From Acidobacteriota bacterium (GTDB lineage: Bacteria; Acidobacteriota; Terriglobia; Terriglobales; Acidobacteriaceae), in contig JAJZNH010000612.1 of assembly GCA_021811745.1 (NCBI GenBank), positions 1 through 5,989 of the forward strand: a stretch of 5,989 nt of DNA, read 5' to 3'. Numbering within the stretch: the stretch's first letter is position 1; every line of letters begins with the position of its first letter. The notes beneath the pieces are model-generated. The model made no database searches, had not been told where the DNA came from, and was given only the letters and a program-made list of their open reading frames with translations. The position numbers and the translations under genes were made by a program. Positions 1 to 5,635 of the stretch are shown piece after piece.

Positions 1-667
1 CTTTGTTGATGACAATGCCGGTAGGAATGCCGAAGTGGCCAGCGAGTTTGAGCGCGCGCTGGAGATCGGCAAATCCGGACAGAGAAGGCTCCGCGATCAT
101 CACCGTGTAGTCGGCTCCGGTCAGCGACGAGATCGCCGGGCAGCCGGTTCCGGGCGGGCCATCCGCAAGAATCCAGGATGCGCCCTGCTGGCGAGCGAGT
201 TTCCTGGCTGACTGCCGCAAGACCGACACCAGCTTTCCGGAATTTTCCTCACCTGGTTCCAGAAAAGCATGAATCATGGAGCCGTAGCGGGTGCTGGAGA
301 TGAACCAGCGGCCGCAGACGTGGCGTTCCAATGAGATCGCGTTCAGCGGACATTGCCGCGCGCATACACCGCATCCCTCGCAGCGTATTGGATTGATGAA
401 TGCGCACCCATTCAAATGGATTGCACCGAAGCGGCATGCTGCCATACAGGCCCCGCAGCCGTTGCAGATCGCGGCGTCTACCTGCGCCTTCGCGCTTCCA
501 CGAAAGTCGTAGCTTTGCCGCACGAGTGGATTAAGCAGCAGATGCAGGTTGGATGCATCCACGTCGCAGTCGACGATGACAGCATTGCGCATCATGACGG
601 CAAATGCCGCGGTGAGGCTGGTTTTGCCAGTGCCGCCCTTGCCGCTCAGGACCACAATCTCTTTCAT
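1..667 (-). CDS. MinD/Mrp-superfamily P-loop ATPase with ferredoxin insert, second copy (C-terminus cut by left edge)
   Basis: The frame is open from the ATG at 667 to the window edge (222 residues visible). Seen: a deviant Walker A motif GKGGTGKT at residues 9-16; an IVDCDVDASN segment (31-40); two ferredoxin-type [4Fe-4S] motifs CxxCxxCxxxC at C68/C71/C74/C78 and C96/C99/C102/C106; a Walker B/switch motif DGPPG at 169-173; and an INK motif at the edge (220-222). Proteins of this layout usually have about 280-290 residues, so some 60-70 are missing. Family knowledge: MinD/Mrp-type ATPases carry or transfer Fe-S clusters, and paired copies occur in orp-type operons. The start is set by the ATGA overlap with the upstream paralogue, which implies translational coupling, with a purine-rich GAGG about 9 nt before the ATG. 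Inferred role: ATP-dependent assembly or delivery of a metal-sulfur cluster, possibly as a heterodimer with its neighbour. The family is secure; the substrate is unknown. Confidence 0.93.
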   Translation of the reverse strand, partial: MKEIVVLSGKGGTGKTSLTAAFAVMMRNAVIVDCDVDASNLHLLLNPLVRQSYDFRGSAKAQVDAAICNGCGACMAACRFGAIHLNGCAFINPIRCEGCGVCARQCPLNAISLERHVCGRWFISSTRYGSMIHAFLEPGEENSGKLVSVLRQSARKLARQQGASWILADGPPGTGCPAISSLTGADYTVMIAEPSLSGFADLQRALKLAGHFGIPTGIVINK

Positions 668-1512
668 GCCGATGCCTCTGCTCCCAGTGATTGAGCAATT
701 GCAGCCATGGCGGCGCGGAAGGCAGGCACTGTCTCGAAAGGATGCTCGCCACGGGAGTACGCTTCAGCGATGGCACGATCGTCGGCGATCCGTCCAAGAA
801 CGGGAAGACCGGCAGACGCGCAGAACCTGTCCACGCGAGCGTCGCCGATGCCGTCGCGGTTGATGACAACGCCGGCGCGCAGATCCATCCGCCGGACGGC
901 CTCGGCCGCGATGGGCAGGTCGTTGAGACCGAACGGCGTTGGCTCCGTCACTAGAACAACACAATCGGTGTCTTCCACGGCTGCGATCATCGGACAACTA
1001 GCGCCGGGCGGGGCATCGAGGAGCAGGACATCGGCCTCACGCTCCATCTGCCTGACGGCGCGAATCAGAGCGACAGTCGCGGTTTCGCCCGCGTTCAACG
1101 ATCCTTGGGTGAACTGGATCTTCCCGACTGATCCATCGGCAAATTCTCCGATCGCCCGCGGTCGCTCAGTGATCGCTCCGCGCGGACAGACCTCAGTGCA
1201 TCCTCCGCAGGAATGACAGATTTCAGGGAAGAGAACCACCCTGGATGCGGTCACGGCGATGGCGTTGAAGCGGCAGGCATCACTGCACTTGCCGCAGTGG
1301 TCACACCGGGACTCGTCAATCGCGGGCACGGGACGCATCACCGGACCAGCAAGAAAAATTGCCGGATGCAGCAGCAGCGCGGCGTTGGGCGCTTCGACAT
1401 CGCAATCGATAACGTGGACGGATTGGCGGCGCGAGAGATAGAGCGCAAGCCCCGTTGCTACCGTGGTCTTGCCGGTTCCGCCCTTTCCGCTCGCCACCGC
1501 AATGCGCATCAT
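664..1512 (-). CDS. MinD/Mrp-superfamily P-loop ATPase with 2x[4Fe-4S] ferredoxin insert, first copy
   Basis: This is a complete cytoplasmic protein of 282 residues. Seen: deviant Walker A GKGGTGKT at residues 9-16 with the signature lysine K10; VIDCDVEAPN after it; two CxxCxxCxxxC cluster motifs (C70/C73/C76/C80 and C99/C102/C105/C109); the DAPPG switch motif at 166-170 followed by a Cys (C173); TEPTPFGLNDL; and the VINRDG nucleotide-specificity region. I chose the ATG at 1512 because AGAGGA lies 9 nt before it; the frame opens further up at a TTG (1518) that is too close to that ribosome site. It is the third gene of the minus-strand operon, 51 bp after the DUF5320-type gene, and its stop overlaps the start of its paralogue (ATGA). 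Family knowledge: members resemble the two MinD-type ATPases of the Desulfovibrio orp cluster. Inferred: a nucleotide-driven Fe-S or metal-cluster carrier working with the NifX-like protein. Confidence 0.95.
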   Translation of the reverse strand: MMRIAVASGKGGTGKTTVATGLALYLSRRQSVHVIDCDVEAPNAALLLHPAIFLAGPVMRPVPAIDESRCDHCGKCSDACRFNAIAVTASRVVLFPEICHSCGGCTEVCPRGAITERPRAIGEFADGSVGKIQFTQGSLNAGETATVALIRAVRQMEREADVLLLDAPPGASCPMIAAVEDTDCVVLVTEPTPFGLNDLPIAAEAVRRMDLRAGVVINRDGIGDARVDRFCASAGLPVLGRIADDRAIAEAYSRGEHPFETVPAFRAAMAAIAQSLGAEASA

Positions 1513-1539
1513 GCGCAAAAATCCTCTTTCTTTACTCTG

Positions 1540-1560
1540 TGCCTGAAAACCGGACAGGCA
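1540..1560 (-). repeat. Intercistronic stem-loop between the DUF5320 gene and the first ATPase gene
   Basis: TGCCTG-N9-CAGGCA gives a 6-bp GC-rich stem in the 51-nt gap of the operon transcript. It lies just after the DUF5320 stop and about 13 nt before the ribosome site of the ATPase gene. There is no T-run, so it is more likely an RNA-stability or processing element than a terminator. Confidence 0.35.
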
Positions 1561-1563
1561 TCA

Positions 1564-1836
1564 TTATGATTGCTGCTCTCTCTTTCCGCCCAAACCAGAC
1601 GCCTGTTGCCGGATCCAATCCAGGCGCCTTTCCAGCCAACCTGCTTCCTGTTCGAGCGCGGTCATCTGCTCCGCGGCTGCGCGGCCTCTCAACCGGCGCT
1701 GCATTCTCATTCCCCGGCCTTGCAGCCGCTGTTGCGTCGCAGAGCCTAAATCCGCCTGCGCTCCGGCGCACTGCCCAAATCTACGTCCCGAGCCCGGCCC
1801 ATTGCCCAACGGCCCGGTTCCATCCATGAATGGCAT
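1564..1836 (-). CDS. Small DUF5320-type protein
   Basis: A 90-residue protein. The N-terminus (MPFMDGTGPLGNGPGSGRR, then C23) shows the 'DGTGPxGxGPxxGR' pattern I associate with DUF5320-type proteins. A Gln/Arg/Gly-rich stretch follows, then an amphipathic helix at about residues 56-79 rich in Glu, Leu and Arg that could form a coiled coil. Start choice is firm: AAGGAG (1845-1850) sits 8 nt before the ATG. It lies 18 bp after the NifX-like gene and 51 bp before the first ATPase, so it is an internal operon gene. Proteins of this kind recur next to NifX/NifB-domain proteins and ferredoxin-ATPases, but I know of no assigned activity. A structural or scaffold role in cluster assembly is only a guess. 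One cysteine is present, too few to hold a cluster alone. Confidence 0.85.
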   Translation of the reverse strand: MPFMDGTGPLGNGPGSGRRFGQCAGAQADLGSATQQRLQGRGMRMQRRLRGRAAAEQMTALEQEAGWLERRLDWIRQQASGLGGKREQQS

Positions 1837-1854
1837 TTTCGTAACTCCTTCTTC

Positions 1855-2211
1855 TCAAGCCGGCGCGCTGCCGGAATCCTGCTGCTCTGCCAGGCGGCCG
1901 TTGCGGAAAGCCTCCACTGCACTGAGCGCACTCATTGCGCCGCAATGGAAAACCTGAACACCACCTGTTGCGAGAACAGCCAGGGCTTTCGGCCCCACGT
2001 GCCCGCTGAGGACAGTTTTTGCACCCGATCGGCATACAGCCTCCGCGGCGCGAATGCCGGCGGCATGAGCAAGCTCCTGCGCTTCCGCGTTGTCGAGGGC
2101 GCTCCACGAGCCGGTTTCGGTATCAAAGACAAGAAGAAACGCGGCGCGGCCAAAGCGCGGATCAACTTCGCTTTCGGGCGCTGCTCCTTTTGAACTGATG
2201 GCAATCTTCAT
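1855..2211 (-). CDS. NifX/NifB-domain (dinitrogenase iron-molybdenum cofactor, ORP-like) protein
   Basis: A protein of 118 residues, the normal size of stand-alone members of the FeMo-cofactor-binding fold (NifX, NafY C-domain, Desulfovibrio orange protein). Seen: MKIAISSKG at the N-terminus; VDPRFGRAAFLLVFD, the family's 'DxRFGRA' region; GIRAAEAV, then GAKTVLSGHVGPKALAVLATGGVQVF with the typical Gly-rich turn; and EAFRNGRL near the end. Family knowledge: these RNase-H-like domains bind metal-sulfur clusters; ORP holds a Mo-Cu-S cluster non-covalently, so missing Cys ligands are no objection. Start choice: the frame is open up to 2280, but homology begins at the ATG at 2211 (part of ATG-ATG), with a weak GGAA 6 nt upstream. 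The 5' extension overlaps the predicted promoter and palindrome, so it is probably not translated. It is the first gene of the operon and probably carries the cluster that the two ATPases handle. Confidence 0.92.
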   Translation of the reverse strand: MKIAISSKGAAPESEVDPRFGRAAFLLVFDTETGSWSALDNAEAQELAHAAGIRAAEAVCRSGAKTVLSGHVGPKALAVLATGGVQVFHCGAMSALSAVEAFRNGRLAEQQDSGSAPA

Positions 2212-2235
2212 CATAATTTCCATGACAGATGCGAA

Positions 2236-2250
2236 TGCACCATAGGTGCA
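2236..2250. promoter_or_regulatory. Candidate operator: inverted repeat at the start of the ORP-like operon
   Basis: Perfect 6-bp arms around 3 bp (TGCACC-ATA-GGTGCA). A second pair of arms, AGATG at 2227-2231 and CATCT at 2256-2260, flanks it almost symmetrically. The inner repeat covers roughly +4 to +18 of the predicted transcript, a typical repressor position. In RNA it could instead form a leader hairpin. The binding protein is unknown; the nearby PadR regulator is a candidate, although its own palindrome differs. Confidence 0.5.
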
Positions 2251-2260
2251 ATCTACATCT

Positions 2261-2290
2261 ATTGTGATGGAGAACTGCAAACTTCGTCAA
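2261..2290 (-). promoter_or_regulatory. Predicted sigma70-type promoter of the ORP-like operon
   Basis: The minus strand reads TTGACG (-35, 2290-2285), an 18-bp spacer and CACAAT (-10, 2266-2261), giving 5/6 and 4/6 matches to consensus. The predicted start is near 2254, leaving a leader of about 43 nt before the ATG at 2211. The call is based on sequence only. Confidence 0.4.
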
Positions 2291-2304
2291 GTCCGGAAGT
2301 CGCG

Positions 2305-2316
2305 CTTTGGCCAAAG
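2305..2316. repeat. 12-bp perfect palindrome upstream of the operon promoter
   Basis: CTTTGGCCAAAG is fully self-complementary. It lies about 50-60 bp upstream of the predicted operon start, where an activator could bind. A chance palindrome of this length is possible. Confidence 0.3.
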
Positions 2317-2339
2317 ATCATCTCCGGGCGCGGCCGGAA

Positions 2340-2402
2340 GGAATGAATTATCCATTCCGGCTGCTCTGCCGAAGAGATCTAAGCTGTGAAGGCAGCAGGC
2401 AT
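2340..2402 (-). terminator. Possible weak terminator or spacer hairpins after the secreted-protein gene
   Basis: Just after the stop of the secreted-protein gene, the minus strand can form two hairpins. One pairs CTGC/TGCC with GGCA/GCAG and has a 2-nt bulge. The other is GGAATG-N7-CATTCC (2340-2358). Neither is followed by a real T-run, so this is not a classical intrinsic terminator. Confidence 0.22.
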
Positions 2403-2872
2403 CATTGCGCGGCCCATCGTCCGCCAGACCATTTCGGGAATCCTTGCTTGTCGCGCAGAGTAAGTGTTTTGCCGTCCTTGGTGATTTCGCGGGCGATCAG
2501 GGCATCAGCTCCATTGAGCTGAATCTTTGATCCGGTCACCTGGATTTTGTCGCCAGTGGCAAATGCGAACCCGCTGTCGGTCACGTACGCTGACGGTCCG
2601 ACGTGCACATCGTATGTCTGTCCGCCACTTTGCACGCTCAGGTGGATACCGCTCCATCCGCGTCTTCCCGTTGGATTCGTCACAGCGCTGACCGTGCCCT
2701 GCAACGTGGTTTCAGTAGAAGGATTATAGAGGCGAGACTGGCCACCCGCCTGCGCGAGCGCCGGAGCGGCAATGAGAGCAGCTAACGCCAGCACCGCCAG
2801 AAAACGGATTTGTGTGAAGTTCAACGGGCCTTTTGCGGCCCACGCAGAAAAGACGCCATTCCTCTTTCGCAT
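2402..2872 (-). CDS. Small secreted protein, putative beta-barrel/OB-like fold, function unknown
   Basis: A 156-residue precursor. The N-terminus is basic (MRKR); a hydrophobic stretch at about 24-38 ends in APALA followed by QA, a good Sec signal peptidase I site after residue 40, so the mature protein of about 116 residues should be periplasmic or extracellular. The mature part reads as alternating strands: LYNPSTETTLQGTVSAV (48-64), GIHLSVQSGGQTYDVHVGPSAYV (75-97), GDKIQVTGSKIQLNGADALIAREI (107-130) and TLTLRDKQGFPKWSG (136-150). This resembles small secreted OB-fold proteins of the YgiW/YdeI kind, but I do not recognise the exact family. There are no cysteines in the mature part. I chose the ATG at 2872 because GGAG lies 6 nt upstream; a longer frame to 2929 lacks such a site and would bury the signal peptide. 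It is divergent from the PadR gene, so shared control is likely. Confidence 0.85.
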   Translation of the reverse strand: MRKRNGVFSAWAAKGPLNFTQIRFLAVLALAALIAAPALAQAGGQSRLYNPSTETTLQGTVSAVTNPTGRRGWSGIHLSVQSGGQTYDVHVGPSAYVTDSGFAFATGDKIQVTGSKIQLNGADALIAREITKDGKTLTLRDKQGFPKWSGGRWAAQ

Positions 2873-2932
2873 AGCGTTCTCCAAGGATGCAAGATGCACC
2901 CGCAGAGATAGACTCCGGCAGCGCACCAAACG

Positions 2933-2960
2933 ATTACAGTGCAGATCACACCTATTTCAT
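2933..2960 (-). promoter_or_regulatory. Possible promoter of the secreted-protein gene
   Basis: The minus strand shows ATGAAA (2960-2955), a 16-bp spacer and TGTAAT (2938-2933), the latter 5/6 to consensus. It would start transcription near 2926, about 54 nt before the ATG. It overlaps the divergent PadR promoter, so one bound regulator could affect both. The -35 is weak. Confidence 0.3.
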
Positions 2961-2962
2961 TT

Positions 2963-2971
2963 TGTGATAAT
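2963..2971 (+). promoter_or_regulatory. Extended -10 promoter of the PadR gene
   Basis: TGTGATAAT contains TG-N-GATAAT, an extended -10 element with 5/6 core matches. There is no convincing -35 at the right distance, which extended -10 promoters tolerate. The predicted start is near 2978, at the edge of the 19-bp palindrome. An additional inverted repeat (ATCACA at 2945-2950, TGTGAT at 2963-2968) overlaps the box. Confidence 0.45.
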
Positions 2972-2979
2972 CTCTATCC

Positions 2980-2998
2980 GGGACTCACGGTGAGTCCC
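2980..2998. promoter_or_regulatory. Candidate operator: perfect 19-bp inverted repeat before the PadR gene
   Basis: GGGACTCAC-G-GTGAGTCCC has 9-bp perfect arms around a single base. It starts right after the predicted -10 box and ends 15 bp before the chosen ATG, so a bound dimer would block transcription. PadR proteins commonly repress their own gene, so an autoregulatory site is the simplest reading. As RNA, the hairpin could also limit ribosome access. Confidence 0.6.
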
Positions 2999-3013
2999 AG
3001 TTTGGGGGCTGGA

Positions 3014-3433
3014 ATGCCACAACGGTTCTGCGCGCGCCACGGCAGGGATTACCCCTGCACTTGTGGGATGGGCAATTTATATCGCTTTGTCGAGCCGGTC
3101 GTTCTGCTGCTCCTGAAGCAGAAGGGCCGATCCTACGGCTACGACCTGGCCACGGACCTGCAGGACCATGCCCTCACCGACGCCGAGATCGAAAAAGGCG
3201 CTCTCTACCGGACACTGCGTCAATTGGAGACGAACGGCAATGTCAAATCGGAGTGGGAGACGGATGGGGCCGGTCCCGCGCGGCGCGTGTACCGGCTGAC
3301 GCGGCAGGGCGAGCGGCATCTGGAAGAATGGGCCGCGGTGCTCGAGCATCTCTCGAAGTCCATGACGCGTTTCGTGCGCGAAGTGAGGGAACTGTCGCAG
3401 GAGCCGGCGCCTGCAAAGCGAATCTCTGCCTAG
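3014..3433 (+). CDS. PadR-family transcriptional regulator with N-terminal Cys/His motif
   Basis: A 139-residue winged-helix protein. After residue 20 it follows the PadR pattern: NLYRFVEPVVLLLLKQKG (21-38), SYGYDLATDL (40-49), the recognition segment KGALYRTLRQLETNGNVKSEWE (61-82), the wing GPARRVYRLTRQGERHLEEW (87-106), and a C-terminal helix to about 125 for dimer formation. Ahead of the domain sits an unusual segment with C6, H9, C15 and C17 (CxxH-x5-CxC), enough for a Zn or Fe-S site. I take the ATG at 3014; a G-rich ribosome site (3004-3008) lies 5 nt upstream, and the frame upstream (from GTG 2939) crosses the promoter and the palindrome. It is divergent from the secreted-protein gene and next to the ORP-like operon. 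Inferred role: a metal- or redox-responsive repressor of itself and possibly of these neighbours. The ligand is unknown. Confidence 0.92.
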   Translation: MPQRFCARHGRDYPCTCGMGNLYRFVEPVVLLLLKQKGRSYGYDLATDLQDHALTDAEIEKGALYRTLRQLETNGNVKSEWETDGAGPARRVYRLTRQGERHLEEWAAVLEHLSKSMTRFVREVRELSQEPAPAKRISA

Positions 3434-3502
3434 CCGGAACGAAGTGACTGGTCTTTCTCTGCTTGCGGCTCGGCATGATGATTCCACGCCGATTAAGAAA
3501 CC

Positions 3503-5545
3503 TCACGGACTCATCAGATGGAGATGGGGGCGATCTCGTGTTTTGCCCGCCCATTCCCAGTAGTGCAGCAGGATGGTGTAAACCATCAGCGCGGTTTCGC
3601 CTTCACCCCAGAGCATATACTTTGCCGCCTGGCTCATCAGGTTTTGTCCGGTGAGATCGAGGAAGAGGGCGATGGGATCGAGCAACTCGGTGAGATAGGC
3701 GATGGTGTTCGCCAGTGCGACTGCGCCCCAGACGTCGAGCACAAAGTACCCGTCTTCCTGCCGGATGCGGATGCGCAGCGGCGCGATGAATTCGCTGCGG
3801 TTGTCGAGCAGGTTGACGTGGAGGAAGGCTATGGGGCCGGTGACGTGGTAATGGCCGAGGATCTCAGCAGACTTGGCGATGCGGCCCGCCCGGTCCATTT
3901 CACGGATGGGCACCAGGTTGACTCTTTTCCCTGCGAGCACAGGCCATAGCGCCGCCGAACCCTCATTGATGAAGGTCAGCTCGGAGACGCGCAGTTCTTT
4001 TGCCCGCTGGTAGCGGCTCAAGGCGCTGAAGATCAGGATTACCGCGATGAAGATCGAGGAGATGATCACGCCGTCGGGCCGCTCGATGACGTTGGCGATC
4101 ACGGTATAGACGAAGAGCAGGCTTACCGCCCAGAAGAAGACGCTAAGCGCCAGCGCCTTGCCGCCGACGCGCCGGCCGGTCTGGTATTCGCGCCAGAGGG
4201 CAAGCGAGACCGCGACTGCCGCGGAGAGAATGAGCACCAGCACTCCGGTGGCGTAGGCCGATCCCTGAGCTTCGACATTGGCCTTGAAGACCAGGGTGAC
4301 GATGACATCGATGGCGAAGAGCACCACCACCATGGGGCGGCGGTAGGAGACCCAATGTGGCGCCATGCCAAAGCGCGGCAGATAGCGCGGGATCAGATTG
4401 ATGAGGCCTGCCATCGCCGATGCCCCGGCAAACCAAAGAATGGCGATGGTGGAGAGATCGTAGACAGTGCCGAAGATGTTGCCGAGGATCTCATGGGCGA
4501 GATATGCCAGGGCGCGCCCGCTGGCCGGGCCGCCCACTCTATATGCAGATTCAGGAATCAGGATTGTGGTAGCGAAACTGGAGAAAATCAGATACACGCC
4601 CATGATGACGGCAGCCGCGGCCAATAACTTGCGTGTATTGCGAATGCGGCCCGCGGGCACGTCCGCGGTTTCGATCTCCTTTTCTCCTGCGACCAGCGGC
4701 ATTACAGCCACTCCGGTTTCAAATCCGCTGAGTCCCAGAGCCAGCTTGGGAAAAACCAGCGCGGAGGCAATCGCAATTGACGTCCAGTCGGTGTGCATGC
4801 TCATGGCGAGCCGCCAGTGAGAGGCCAGTTCCGGGTGGGCTGCAATGCGCAGCAAGCCGGCCACGATCACCACCAGATTGAGCAGCATGAAAGGAATGGC
4901 GACGAAGGTCGCGACGCGGATCGCCTCCTTGAAGCCGATGAGAAAGATGATGGCCAGAACCAGCAATAGAAAGAGCGTCAAGCCGAGTTGCGCATGGCCC
5001 AGGTAGGTTTTCAGGTAAGGATTCGCCACGGCGTGCCGCGCGGCATCGGCAGCCGAGAGAGTCATGGTGATGACGAAGTCCGTAGCTGCGAATCCCAGCA
5101 GAACCAGCACCAGGATTTTGGACTTCCATCCTGTGAGCAGGTTTTCGAGCATGGCGATTGAGCCCTGTCCGGCGTAGGAACGTCCCGCGACCTGAACGTA
5201 GACGGGCAACGCGCCGAGCAGCGTGACCGCGACCAGAATCAGGGTGGCAGTTGGAGAAAGAAGTCCGGCGGCCAGCAGGGCAATGCCCGGCTGATAGGCG
5301 AGTGAGGAAAAATAATCAACGCCGGTAAGCCAGATCACCCAATACCAGCCGTAGCTGCGCTCGTGGACGCGCAACGCATCCAGGCGTCCGCCGCGGAAGA
5401 ACCATTTGCCCAGTGCGGTTCGCGGCGGCGCAGTCTCCGGTGTCGGGAGCCGTAATACGGTGGCGCGGGTCTGCGTGGCGGAAGATGGTGACATATCATT
5501 TGCGCGAAGCGGCTCGGTGTGCGGCAACTGCCCGGCGCCCGGCAT
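3503..5545 (-). CDS. APC-superfamily permease, KimA-like (probable K+ transporter)
   Basis: A 680-residue inner-membrane protein with about 12 hydrophobic helices between residues 66 and 508 and a soluble C-terminal part (511-680). Automatic annotation would probably say amino-acid permease. However, the residues I recall as the K+ site of Bacillus KimA have equivalents: TM1 DYFSSLAY gives D77 and Y84 (KimA D36, Y43); TM3 DFVIT gives D156 and T160 (D117, T121); the TM6 SGFETG region gives S273 (T230); AYATGV gives Y431 (Y377). The C-terminal segment VNLVPIREMDRAGRIAKS...IAFLHVNLLD resembles the USP-like cytosolic domain of KimA. Inferred: potassium uptake, perhaps nucleotide-regulated. The start is uncertain: ATG 5545 follows in-frame stops closely and ATG 5494 (residue 18) is a plausible alternative; neither has a strong ribosome site. 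It stands alone, convergent with the PadR gene. Confidence 0.9.
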   Translation of the reverse strand: MPGAGQLPHTEPLRANDMSPSSATQTRATVLRLPTPETAPPRTALGKWFFRGGRLDALRVHERSYGWYWVIWLTGVDYFSSLAYQPGIALLAAGLLSPTATLILVAVTLLGALPVYVQVAGRSYAGQGSIAMLENLLTGWKSKILVLVLLGFAATDFVITMTLSAADAARHAVANPYLKTYLGHAQLGLTLFLLLVLAIIFLIGFKEAIRVATFVAIPFMLLNLVVIVAGLLRIAAHPELASHWRLAMSMHTDWTSIAIASALVFPKLALGLSGFETGVAVMPLVAGEKEIETADVPAGRIRNTRKLLAAAAVIMGVYLIFSSFATTILIPESAYRVGGPASGRALAYLAHEILGNIFGTVYDLSTIAILWFAGASAMAGLINLIPRYLPRFGMAPHWVSYRRPMVVVLFAIDVIVTLVFKANVEAQGSAYATGVLVLILSAAVAVSLALWREYQTGRRVGGKALALSVFFWAVSLLFVYTVIANVIERPDGVIISSIFIAVILIFSALSRYQRAKELRVSELTFINEGSAALWPVLAGKRVNLVPIREMDRAGRIAKSAEILGHYHVTGPIAFLHVNLLDNRSEFIAPLRIRIRQEDGYFVLDVWGAVALANTIAYLTELLDPIALFLDLTGQNLMSQAAKYMLWGEGETALMVYTILLHYWEWAGKTRDRPHLHLMSP

Positions 5546-5591
5546 GTGGCGCCATCATTACCGCGCCGCAGCAGCAATCGCCTCCGTAAGA

Positions 5592-5603
5592 GTGAACATT
5601 CAC
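5592..5603. promoter_or_regulatory. Inverted repeat at the permease transcription start
   Basis: GTGAA-CA-TTCAC, 5-bp arms around 2 bp, lies over the predicted start of the permease transcript (near 5601). It is a possible operator; the arms are short, so chance is not excluded. Confidence 0.35.
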
Positions 5604-5607
5604 AGCA

Positions 5608-5635
5608 AATATAAGACATTTTTCGCTTTCTGCAA
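5608..5635 (-). promoter_or_regulatory. Predicted promoter of the permease gene
   Basis: The minus strand reads TTGCAG (5635-5630), a 16-bp A/T-rich spacer and TATATT (5613-5608, 5/6). The stretch is the most A/T-rich part of this intergenic region. A strong GGAGG follows at 5585-5581 but is too far (35 nt) from the annotated ATG. Confidence 0.45.

Noticed and set aside
707..1216. 169-residue plus-strand frame
   Set aside because: It lies opposite the first ferredoxin-ATPase, whose motifs are unmistakable. The plus reading is Arg/Ser/Ala-rich with no domain, typical of an antisense shadow in GC-rich DNA.
2212..2280. N-terminal extension of the NifX-like gene
   Set aside because: Homology starts at the MKIAIS segment, and the extension would cover the predicted promoter and palindrome.
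2939..3013. N-terminal extension of the PadR gene from a GTG
   Set aside because: It reads through the -10 box and the perfect 19-bp palindrome, and the ATG at 3014 has its own ribosome site.
3077..3487. 136-residue minus-strand frame opposite the PadR gene
   Set aside because: The PadR reading has clear winged-helix motifs; this one has no family features.
3434..3502. Bidirectional terminator between the convergent PadR and permease genes
   Set aside because: The 69-bp gap shows no stable hairpin with a T-run on either strand.
3518..3949. 143-residue plus-strand frame opposite the permease C-terminus
   Set aside because: It is antisense to a conserved soluble domain and shows no recognisable motif or ribosome site.
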